Source: Leptolyngbya sp. SIOISBB
GTDB taxonomy: Bacteria; Cyanobacteriota; Cyanobacteriia; Phormidesmidales; Phormidesmidaceae
Assembly (NCBI GenBank): GCA_010671905.1
Contig: JAAHII010000001.1
Location: forward strand, 3,410,001-3,474,000
Reading direction: 5' to 3'
DNA length: 64,000 nt
Under the pieces are notes generated by a model that saw nothing but the letters and a program-made list of their open reading frames with translations, had not been told where the DNA came from and did not search any database. A program made the position numbers and the translations under genes. Position 1 is the stretch's first letter. The number at the start of each line of letters is the position of its first letter. Shown here piece after piece: positions 57,001 through 64,000 of this stretch.

Positions 57001-57718
57001 GAAGGAGCAGTCGCGGGCAGAGTACGACGCCTTTTTAGAGGAAACCGTGCATCCCATCCTGGCGCACTGGAAAGAGCGTATCCTCGCTGAAAAGCTTCTA
57101 CATCCTCAGATTATTTACGGGTACTTTCCGTGTTTGGCAGAAGGAAACTCGTTGCATATCTATGATCCGACCGTGGCAGAATCGGGCACTGTCGATGTTC
57201 AAGATCTGCAACCGATCGCGACCTTCACCTTTCCCCGACAAAAATCGCTCCGACGGCTCTGTATTGCTGACTTCTTTTTGCCAAAGGATGCGGCAAAACC
57301 GGGACAGTTTGACGTGTTTCCCATGCAGGCAGTGACCGTGGGCGAAATCGCCACGGAATTTGCCCAAAAATTGTTCCAGGCAGATCAGTACACCGACTAT
57401 CTCTACTACTACGGCTTATCAGTACAGACGGCGGAAGCGATGGCGGAGTGGTGCCATGCCCGCATTCGTCGAGAACTGGGCTACGGCGATCTGGAACCGG
57501 ACACGATTCGCGAGATGTTGCAGCAGCGCTATCAAGGCTCACGCTATAGTTTTGGCTATCCGGCGTGTCCGCATATTCCCGACCAGTACAAACAACTGGA
57601 GCTGCTGCAAACAGATCGCATCGGCATGTGGATGGATGAGAGCGAGCAACTCTATCCTGAGCAGTCGACGACGGCGATTATCACATATCATCCCGTGGCG
57701 AAATATTTCAGTGCCTAA
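54067..57718 (+). CDS. metH: Cobalamin-dependent methionine synthase, frameshifted at 56618-56621
   Basis: Joined length is about 1216 residues. Homocysteine domain (1-320) with [11 protein letters not shown] supplying two zinc Cys; pterin domain from about 360 ([27 protein letters not shown]); B12 cap and B12-binding domain with [10 protein letters not shown] (base-off His) near 760; SAM-binding reactivation domain from about 950 with [14 protein letters not shown] and [11 protein letters not shown]. The frame breaks after KTYKG at a GGGG tract; removing one G continues it as [20 protein letters not shown]. Between the homocysteine and pterin domains a 28-bp palindrome is translated. No metE or cobalamin riboswitch seen. 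Likely a sequence error, not a pseudogene. Confidence 0.9.
55036..55063 (+). repeat. Palindromic element inserted in frame in metH
   Basis: GTAGGGGCG and CGCCCCTAC flank a near-palindromic CAAGGCCTTA. This kind of GTAGGGGCG palindrome is a common intergenic repeat in cyanobacteria. Here it is translated as part of the linker VGAQGLTPL between two MetH domains. Confidence 0.7.
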
Positions 57719-57811
57719 TCGTAGGCTCAGCAATGTTGTTGATTTTCAGGTCAACTTCAGAATCGGCGCTTAAAATCCAATCAAGTTCCATCCACCGACG
57801 GAAGACGTGAC

Positions 57812-58939
57812 GTGAAACTCTCTGATTGGATCAGCCTTATTTGCTTCGTCATTGCCTTAGTGATTCTCTGGCAGTTTCGCGGCATCTTGCTACTCGTATT
57901 TGCGGCGATCGTGCTCTCCATTGCGATCAACAGCCTGGTACGGCGCTTGATCCGGCGCTATGACTTACCGCGTCCCCGCGCCGTGCTCATGGCCATTGGC
58001 ATCGTCCTGATCACCGTTACCTTGTTTTCGGTGCTGGTATTACCGTTGTTTGCCAATCAGTTTGAGCAGCTCCTCGAATTAATCCCCCAAGGGTTTAATC
58101 GACTCGATGCTTGGACGCGAGCGTTGTTAGCCGATCCCCCAAGCTGGCTGCCAGGGAGTATGGCCGAATTTGAGCTGCCTCGACTCTCTAACCTGCTGGA
58201 GCAATTCCTGAACTTTAGCGGTCAGTTTGTGGGTAATTTTGTTAGCTTCTTCTCGGGTTCGGTCGTCACGGTGTTGCAACTGTTGCTGCTGTTGGTGTTG
58301 ACCCTGATGTTTCTCACCGATCCGGGAGCCTATCGGGGCCTGATGCTGCGGTTGTTTCCGTCTTCTTATCGACGACGGGCAGACGAAATCCTGACAAAAT
58401 GTGAGTCGTCGCTGCTCTGCTGGCTCGGTGGAGTATCGATCAATTCGCTCTTTGTGGGGACGCTCAGCTTCTTGGGACTGGTGTTTTTGCAAGTGCCCTA
58501 TCCCTTTGCGAACGCTGTGCTGGCAGGGCTGTTCAACTTTATTCCCAACATTGGTCCGGCGCTGAGTGCAATCTTTCCGATTATCGTGGCGCTGTCACAA
58601 TCGTTTGGTAGTGCGATCGCGGTCATGATTCTTTATGTGGTTATCCAAAATCTGGAAAGCTATTGGTTTAGCCCCATGATGATGCAACGGCGCGTCGCGC
58701 TATTACCGGCAGCGACTTTGATTGTGCAGCTCTTTTTTGCCAACTTTTTAGGGCCGGTGGGGCTGATTTTAGCGCTGCCTCTCGCGGTGGTATGCAAAAC
58801 CTGGATTGAGGAAGCCTGGGTTGTTGATGTTTTGGACAAAGGCCAAAAAACTGCGCAAGATGCTGGAGAATTGCCCTCAGTCCTCCCTGCTGAGAATGTA
58901 TCCACCAGGGAGGCTGTAGACGTCACCGATAGCATTTAG
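57812..58939 (+). CDS. AI-2E family transporter (PerM-type permease)
   Basis: 375 residues from GTG 57812. Seven to eight hydrophobic helices, including ISLICFVIALVILWQFRGIL, AVLMAIGIVLITVTLF and a strongly hydrophobic VVTVLQLLLLLVLTLMFL. The signature FNFIPNIGPALSAIFPIIVA and the following YVVIQNLESYWFSPMMMQRR define the AI-2E/PerM family. Members export small molecules or act as Na+/H+ antiporters; the name AI-2E does not prove an AI-2 role in this organism. A 40-residue hydrophilic C-terminal tail is unusual in sequence. It starts 93 bp after metH, so co-transcription is possible. Confidence 0.88.
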   Translation: MKLSDWISLICFVIALVILWQFRGILLLVFAAIVLSIAINSLVRRLIRRYDLPRPRAVLMAIGIVLITVTLFSVLVLPLFANQFEQLLELIPQGFNRLDAWTRALLADPPSWLPGSMAEFELPRLSNLLEQFLNFSGQFVGNFVSFFSGSVVTVLQLLLLLVLTLMFLTDPGAYRGLMLRLFPSSYRRRADEILTKCESSLLCWLGGVSINSLFVGTLSFLGLVFLQVPYPFANAVLAGLFNFIPNIGPALSAIFPIIVALSQSFGSAIAVMILYVVIQNLESYWFSPMMMQRRVALLPAATLIVQLFFANFLGPVGLILALPLAVVCKTWIEEAWVVDVLDKGQKTAQDAGELPSVLPAENVSTREAVDVTDSI

Positions 58940-59023
58940 TCGGTGGCGGAGCGGCAGGGAGTATGAGTTGGTCTCGGGATAGACGGGATGAGGGCACGAT
59001 CTCTAAGGCTGTCATCATTTAGT

Positions 59024-59067
59024 GATCAAATCCCTGCTATGAGAGGGATATAGCCCTCGGTTTGATC
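59024..59067. other. Nested stem-loop after the permease gene
   Basis: GATCAAA and TTTGATC form an outer stem and GAGGG and CCCTC an inner one, about 85 bp after the stop of the AI-2E-type gene. No U-run. It may be a transcript-end structure. Confidence 0.35.
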
Positions 59068-59167
59068 GGTCAGTGCGAGCGCGGTAATGCTTGTTCCTGC
59101 AGGATGCCGGCATTAATTGATAACGCGCCCTACGATAAAATAGGATGCTTATTCACAGATCAATGCC

Positions 59168-59626
59168 ATGAGCCTTAAAGACCAGATTTCTGAAGATATC
59201 AAAACTGCGATGAAGGCCAAGGACAAACTGCGGCTCGAAGCGGTGCGCAGCATCAAGAAAGTCATTATTGAAGATGAAAGCATGGTCCGTGGCAAAGGCC
59301 AAGATGAGTTAACGGCAGAACAAGAGCTGGCCATCCTCACGCGGTTAGCCAAGCAGCGTAAAGATGCGATCGCTCAATACACGGATGCCAAGCGCGAGGA
59401 TCTGGCCGAAAAGGAAGCGGCAGAACTCGCCATTATTGAAGAATACTTGCCCGCCCAGATGTCAGATGAAGACATCGAAGCAGTTATTGACGGCTTGATT
59501 GCCAAAACCGGGGCAGCCTCAGCCCAAGACATGGGCAAAGTCATGGGTCCTGCAATGAAAGAACTTAAAGGCCGTGCCGATGGCGCTAAAGTTCAGGCAC
59601 TGGTCAAGGCTAAGTTAGCCGGTTGA
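59168..59626 (+). CDS. GatB/YqeY domain protein
   Basis: 152 residues. MSLKDQISEDIKTAMKAKDK, LRSIKKVIIEDE-like (here VRSIKKVIIEDES), ELAILTRLAKQRKDAIAQY and EYLPAQMSDEDIEAVIDGLI are typical of YqeY, a helical protein related to the C-terminal, tRNA-binding part of GatB. Its role is unknown; a link to tRNA amidation is inferred from the shared domain. Soluble, cytosolic. Monocistronic by position, with a HIP1-containing hairpin 20 bp downstream. Confidence 0.92.
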   Translation: MSLKDQISEDIKTAMKAKDKLRLEAVRSIKKVIIEDESMVRGKGQDELTAEQELAILTRLAKQRKDAIAQYTDAKREDLAEKEAAELAIIEEYLPAQMSDEDIEAVIDGLIAKTGAASAQDMGKVMGPAMKELKGRADGAKVQALVKAKLAG

Positions 59627-59647
59627 TTAACTATCTCTATAACGATT

Positions 59648-59675
59648 CCGCAGGCAGGCGATCGCTTGCCTGCGG
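59648..59675 (+). terminator. HIP1-containing hairpin after yqeY
   Basis: CCGCAGGCA and TGCCTGCGG form a perfect stem with a HIP1 site (GCGATCGC) at the loop, 20 bp after the stop. No U-run follows; terminator is the likely role. Confidence 0.5.
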
Positions 59676-59818
59676 CAATCAAAGTAGCCACCTTAAAACT
59701 GACATTCTGAAGTCGCCTCTAACCCCTGATGTCCTCAACACGGGTAATCGACTGCCAGCTCGATCGCATTGGGCAAATCAAGGGGACGTTCACAGGCTCG
59801 AATAGGTTGGAGTCGTCT

Positions 59819-60286
59819 CTAGAGAGGCGCATAGCCAAAGGTGACATCAAACTCTTGGCACCAAATAGCAACTGCTTGATAGTCGTTGATATCAATGCTG
59901 GCATCGACTAAATAGCGCTGGCCACCATCAAAACTTTGTAGCGCGTCAACCACAACGTAGTTTGAGCCTTCGATACTGACGGGCACAGTCGCGCCGTCGG
60001 CATAGAGGACAACTTCGACATCGGGGCCAGTGGCGGTGCTAAAGGCATTATCAAAGACGAGATAGGTTTGCCCGTTTTCCACGACGACGCTAGCAGTGCC
60101 AGTGGTCGCTTTGGCCTGGTCAACGGTGACAAACTGTCCGGTTGCCTGGGCAAGGTTGACCGACTCGGTCGTCAAATCATGAGCTGTAATTGCCGAAAAC
60201 TCAACGGGCTTTAGGGCACTGGCACCCGAAACGAGGGTGCCTCCTAAAGCGGCTGCAGAAAGGGTAGCAAGGATTAAGCGTTTCAT
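59819..60286 (-). CDS. Secreted DM13-domain protein
   Basis: 155 residues. A signal peptide covers about 1-24 (LILATLSAAALGGTLVSGAS). The DM13 domain runs from GTASVVVENGQTYLVFDNAF through TGPDVEVVLY to the ending AVAIWCQEFDVTFGYAPL, whose single Cys is the conserved redox residue of this family. DM13 domains are proposed to take part in extracytoplasmic electron transfer or hydroxylation. AGGAG stands about 9 bases before the start. It is followed upstream by the ClC gene on the same strand with 180 bp between. Confidence 0.88.
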   Translation of the reverse strand: MKRLILATLSAAALGGTLVSGASALKPVEFSAITAHDLTTESVNLAQATGQFVTVDQAKATTGTASVVVENGQTYLVFDNAFSTATGPDVEVVLYADGATVPVSIEGSNYVVVDALQSFDGGQRYLVDASIDINDYQAVAIWCQEFDVTFGYAPL

Positions 60287-60469
60287 CGGTCAAATCTCCT
60301 TAAAAGTGTGGATGACGTCCTTGATTGCTATAGTCACGGCTGTGGTTGAAAAAGCTTTGATTGGTGCCTGAGAAAGTGCTGAGCAAGCGACCTGCAGAAT
60401 AAAGAACGCCTGAGAAGCGATCGCTAATATCGCTCCATGGACGATCTCGCTTACCAGAGTTGGGCGGGC

Positions 60470-63136
60470 TTATGGGATATCAGTGGTCAGTATCGGGGGC
60501 GCCCCATCGTCGCTATCAGCAATGCGGACAGCCTTGGCGTTGATCGAGTTGTACTGTACCAAAATCACCGTGGCGGGGCACTTTTGCGCCACTGCTAAAG
60601 GAATATTGCCCTTCATCACGTGACTGAATAAGCTTTCGCGGCTGGCGCCTAAAATCACCACATCGCTGTGATGGTGAGCGCTGAGGTTCAGGATGCCAGT
60701 CGCAATATCTTCTTGTACAGTCATGCGGATCTTGATGATGGTCTGGAGACGACGTTCTAAAATTCCCGCTCGTCGGACCAGTTGTCGGTGCATGCAGTGC
60801 TGATCATCGTGTTTGGTAGCGATCGCGCAGAGATCAATCGTGGGAGCGTGGCCGAGAGACATGAGTGCGGGCATGAGTCGCAGCGCCAGCTTGGAATTGG
60901 GTCCGCCGGCAGAGGGCAAGAGCCAACGATTGAACGTGGCGGTATCGCCCGGTTTGACCACAATGACCGGACAGGGAGCTTGACGTAGCAAGGTGTCGAC
61001 GACATTGCCGACAAGGCGCCCAGGGGTCAGGCTAGGGCGTCGCCAACCTAGCAGCACCTGATCGATATGGCGCTTTTTGATAACTTCCAGTAGCGTGGTG
61101 GCGACATCATGGGCAACTCGAATCTGGGTATGCAGAGGTACGGTATCCTGTGTCCACTGTTCTGCCAGACTGAGTAACTGTTGGCTGATGCCGAGATCGA
61201 CTTCCGCTTCTTCAGGTGGAATGGAACGTGGAACCAGCACCACATGGACACATTCCAGTTCGTACTGTTCTTGGCGAGCGATCGCCACGGCCATATTCAG
61301 TAATAGCGGAGCGGTTTCGGGATCGCTGAGGGGCACGAGCAAACGCCCCCGTCCGACCGCCGGCGATCGCATCCGATAAATACCGCAGGAAGGCGTAGCG
61401 GCTGGTCCCGTTTCCGCTGGTTTGCCACTCAACCGTTCTGATTCTGCCCGAATAATGTCGCCGCGAGTAATGATGCCCACCAGCTTGTTGCCATCAGTCA
61501 CCGGGATGCGGCTGACCTTCAGCCGATTGAGGAGGTCTAGCACATGAGGTAGCGATGACTCCGGTGTCACCGTCACAGGTTCCGGGGTCATAATGTCCTG
61601 CAAACACAAATTGCTGGAACGACTCTGCGTTTTATCTCCCAAATCGGTTTGGGTCACAATGCCCACCAGCTTGCCCTGCTTTAGGACGGGAAAGCCCCGA
61701 TGGTGAGATCGCGAAAAGGCTTCCAACGCTTCTGGCACAGTCATCTTCGCAGACAGCGTTTCTACACGACGCTGCATCAAATCTGCCGCCGTCAGATTCG
61801 CCCAGGGATTGGCCTCTGCCGGTGTGACATGCAAGTGAATGCCCTGAAACGCCAGTAAGCGATCGTAAATGGAGCCGGATGAAATCTTATCGCTGAGCAG
61901 ATAGGCTAGTCCCGAGCCAATCATCAATGGCAGCACCAGGTTGAAGTTGGCCGTCATTTCAAACACGATGACGATCGCAGTAATCGGGCCTCGCGTCACG
62001 GCACTAAAGAACGCTCCCATCCCGGTCAGGGCATAAGTCGTGGTGTTGCTGCTGGCCAAGGTATCGACGGGGAGACCAAACCAACCATGGCTGGCTTGCG
62101 CGACAAAACTCACTAAACTCCCTAGAGCCGCTCCGAGGACCAAAGCTGGGGCAAATAAGCCCCCCGATGCTCCGGACCCATACGCTAGCAAGGTGAGGAC
62201 AAATTTGACGACGAAGGCGAGCGCTATCATTTGCCAGGCACCGTTGCCGGTAATCAACAATTCTCGCAACCCGGTATTATCTTGAGCCGCGATCGGCAAC
62301 AGCGCGCCCACAAGCCCTGTAAAACCGCCTGCCAGTCCAATGCGGAGAGGCAGGCTGATGGTTTTCATCTGTTGAAAAAAGTGCAGGCTAGTGAAAACAC
62401 CTTGGCTGAAAATGCCCCCAAAGATGCCTGCGAGGACTCCTAGCAGGATGAGAAAGGGTAAATCTTGCACAGAGAGGCCGGTTTGCATCGTGCTAAAGGT
62501 GCTGAGATTTAAGCCTTGACCGCCCAATAGCCGTGACACGACGGCTCCAACAAACGAGGCCAAAATGGCCGTCCCCAAGGTTAAGTTCGAGAAATCTTGG
62601 AGCAGTTCCTCCACCACAAACAGGACGCCTGCGATCGGGGCATTAAACCCGGCAGCCAACCCGGCGGCGGCCCCAGCGGCGAGCAACTGCCGCCGATATT
62701 CTGGCGAGGTCGGCACCCATTGGCTGAGTTGCGCGGCCAGTGCGGCGCCAATTTGTACTGTGGGGCCTTGCCGCCCGAGTGATAGGCCCGCTCCCAGTGC
62801 CAAGATCGTGCTGCCCAATTTTGCCAGCGCCACCCGTAAATTGAGGGAAATATCCACATAAGCGAGGGCAGCCTTGACTTTCGGAATGCCGCTGCCGGTG
62901 GCTTCGGGGGCTACCCGTTCCAGGAGCCAACCTGATGCCATACCGCCCAGAAGACCGACGAGCGGTAACAGTAACCAGGTCGGCAGGGTGCTGGTCAACC
63001 GCCAATCGGTTAAAATCTCAACACTTTGTTTCAGGGCGACGGCAGCGAGTCCTGAAACTACCCCAATAATGCAGGCTTCTAAGAAGGCAACCCGCTTGGG
63101 ACCAAAAAATCTGTGCAAGCGCCGAAAGCGCAGCAT
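60470..63136 (-). CDS. ClC-type chloride channel/transporter with CBS pair and two USP domains
   Basis: 888 residues. A ClC membrane core (about 1-430) carries the anion-site motifs GSGIPKVKAAL, LGRQGPTVQIGA and GAFFSAVTRGPITAIV, plus Tyr in SGSIYDRLLA. Two CBS domains follow (about 450-560: DLMQRRVETLS, LCLQDIMTPEPV), then two universal-stress-protein domains (VPLSDPETAPLLLNMA and VPRSI; GWRRPSLTPGRLVGNVVD with the Gly-rich nucleotide loop). The gating glutamate of the GREGP motif is Gln here (CAA codon), while the inner proton Glu in LFVVEELL is kept. CBS and USP parts suggest control by adenine nucleotides. Located in the membrane. Confidence 0.93.
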   Translation of the reverse strand: MLRFRRLHRFFGPKRVAFLEACIIGVVSGLAAVALKQSVEILTDWRLTSTLPTWLLLPLVGLLGGMASGWLLERVAPEATGSGIPKVKAALAYVDISLNLRVALAKLGSTILALGAGLSLGRQGPTVQIGAALAAQLSQWVPTSPEYRRQLLAAGAAAGLAAGFNAPIAGVLFVVEELLQDFSNLTLGTAILASFVGAVVSRLLGGQGLNLSTFSTMQTGLSVQDLPFLILLGVLAGIFGGIFSQGVFTSLHFFQQMKTISLPLRIGLAGGFTGLVGALLPIAAQDNTGLRELLITGNGAWQMIALAFVVKFVLTLLAYGSGASGGLFAPALVLGAALGSLVSFVAQASHGWFGLPVDTLASSNTTTYALTGMGAFFSAVTRGPITAIVIVFEMTANFNLVLPLMIGSGLAYLLSDKISSGSIYDRLLAFQGIHLHVTPAEANPWANLTAADLMQRRVETLSAKMTVPEALEAFSRSHHRGFPVLKQGKLVGIVTQTDLGDKTQSRSSNLCLQDIMTPEPVTVTPESSLPHVLDLLNRLKVSRIPVTDGNKLVGIITRGDIIRAESERLSGKPAETGPAATPSCGIYRMRSPAVGRGRLLVPLSDPETAPLLLNMAVAIARQEQYELECVHVVLVPRSIPPEEAEVDLGISQQLLSLAEQWTQDTVPLHTQIRVAHDVATTLLEVIKKRHIDQVLLGWRRPSLTPGRLVGNVVDTLLRQAPCPVIVVKPGDTATFNRWLLPSAGGPNSKLALRLMPALMSLGHAPTIDLCAIATKHDDQHCMHRQLVRRAGILERRLQTIIKIRMTVQEDIATGILNLSAHHHSDVVILGASRESLFSHVMKGNIPLAVAQKCPATVILVQYNSINAKAVRIADSDDGAPPILTTDIP

Positions 63137-63308
63137 GGCGTGGTGTGCTTAAACAACAATGAAGAGAATGCACAGGTTTGTTGTATCACAGGCTGGCAAC
63201 CGATTGATACCGATTGATATTGAGGCTTCTCTAAGGCTTAATAGAGCTGAAGGATACTTCTGGTGCAGCACTGTTGGGCGCAGTTGCCTAATGCCCCAGG
63301 CCAGCGCG

Positions 63309-64000
63309 TTACCTTGCGCCTGTGATCGATAACGCTTCCAACAGCACCGAGGGGGTAAAACAAGCGCCGTTCCAATCAGCGTCCTGGCCGATCGCCTGCA
63401 GATTCATCAGGGCCGTATAAACATTCCCTGAAACCATCGTATCTTTTACCCGTCCCTGAATGACGCCGTTGACGACTCGATAGCCGAGGTCAATATTGAT
63501 CGAAAAGTCGCCAGAAATGCCTGCAGTTTCTCCTAAAATCTGATCGATGACGATCGCATCGTCGAGTTGTTGCACGAGCTCCGTAAAGGTCTGCGGCCCT
63601 GGCTGAATCAAGGTATTAAACAAGCCTGGAGTTGGAGCACTGCCCAAACCTGGCCGAAAGCCGTTGCCAGTAGAACCGCCTCCGAGTTCTTTACCCACGG
63701 TGAGATCGGTGTAAAACAGCCGCAGGATGCCCTGATCGATGAAGATCAACTTTTGGGTAGAGGTGCCCTCGTCATCAAAGGGACAGCTGAAGGGGCCGAT
63801 ATCGGGATCTTGATAAAGGGTGAGGGCTGACGAGGTGACTTGTTCCCCCAGGCGATCGCTCCAAGGTGAAGAGCCTTCTAACACGCGCTTACCACTGAGC
63901 GCTGCTTGCACTGTTCCCCATAGCGTGTCTGCTGCTTTGGCCGTGAATAAGACCGGTGCCCGACCAACGATCGGCTCAACGTTCTGCTCCGCCCAATGCA
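63309..64000 (-). CDS. TldD/PmbA-family metalloprotease, C-terminal part (runs off right edge)
   Basis: The frame is open to the window edge, so only about the last 230 residues are present and the start lies outside. FIDQGILRLFYTDLTVGKEL, GISGDFSINIDLGYRVVNGV and VSGNVYTALMNLQAIGQDAD fit the PmbA/TldE branch, whose TldD-PmbA pair forms a protease that trims peptides such as microcins and degrades CcdA. The HExxxH zinc motif belongs to TldD and would not be expected in a PmbA-type chain. It is transcribed toward the ClC gene with 170 bp between. Confidence 0.8.
   Translation of the reverse strand, partial: HWAEQNVEPIVGRAPVLFTAKAADTLWGTVQAALSGKRVLEGSSPWSDRLGEQVTSSALTLYQDPDIGPFSCPFDDEGTSTQKLIFIDQGILRLFYTDLTVGKELGGGSTGNGFRPGLGSAPTPGLFNTLIQPGPQTFTELVQQLDDAIVIDQILGETAGISGDFSINIDLGYRVVNGVIQGRVKDTMVSGNVYTALMNLQAIGQDADWNGACFTPSVLLEALSITGAR

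Overview
The window is a 64 kb piece of a cyanobacterial chromosome. The evidence is the very frequent HIP1 octamer GCGATCGC, a plastid/cyanobacterial ribosomal protein (PSRP-3/Ycf65), a separate ATP synthase beta-epsilon pair, a SigG-type ECF sigma factor, the cyanobacterium-only families DUF3146 and HetZ-related protein 2, a cyanobacterial Pil-type chemotaxis operon and a carotenoid cleavage oxygenase. The gene set would fit a filamentous or mat-forming, motile, non-heterocystous lineage (Leptolyngbya-like in the broad sense). That placement is inference; no 16S rRNA is present. No tRNA, rRNA, CRISPR array, IS element or prophage was recognised.

Layout. 0-12.8 kb: SigG and its probable anti-sigma factor, a YqgF-like nuclease, DUF3146, MobA, an unknown membrane protein, a secreted YHS protein with a Cys-rich repeat, a cysteine desulfurase, small membrane proteins (DedA-type, ExoD-type, a 58-residue peptide) and HetZ-related protein 2. 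12.8-13.6 kb: an orphan PhnK-like ABC ATPase. 13.7-21.2 kb: a block of exported proteins (LRR-TPR-CHAT, LRR-pentapeptide, a FecR-like secreted protein, a TPR-M48 metalloprotease), containing one copy of a 106-bp repeat and followed by a second. 21.4-28 kb: GST, carotenoid oxygenase, folate/biopterin transporter, Hsp20, release factor 3. 28.1-39.5 kb: a five-gene minus-strand chemotaxis-like operon in the order PatA-type regulator, CheY-like, CheW-like, MCP, CheA hybrid, which probably controls type IV pilus motility or phototaxis. 40.0-47.8 kb: two tandem, very large secreted proteins that join a two-partner-secretion (haemagglutinin) domain to a C-terminal CHAT caspase-like domain. 47.9-64 kb: HAD phosphatase, PSRP-3, atpD/atpC, polyphosphate kinase, cobalamin-dependent methionine synthase, AI-2E-type permease, YqeY, DM13 protein, a ClC-CBS-USP transporter and a TldD/PmbA-type protein cut by the right edge.

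The most distinctive content is the set of three CHAT (caspase-like) proteins that all carry export signals. Two of them are built as TPS exoproteins with nearly matching ends and unrelated middles. Other points of note are a palindromic repeat inserted in frame in metH, a ClC protein with Gln at the gating-glutamate position, an intercistronic hairpin between atpD and atpC, a candidate RNA thermometer at hsp20, and an [N/D]PCAA repeat with 14 cysteines in the YHS protein.

Caution. Four genes (the 8.6 kb unknown gene, the folate/biopterin transporter, atpC and metH) are each split by a single-base frameshift at or next to a short homopolymer. Because atpC and metH are housekeeping genes, sequence or assembly indels are the simplest explanation. 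These genes are annotated here as whole genes with the shift noted.
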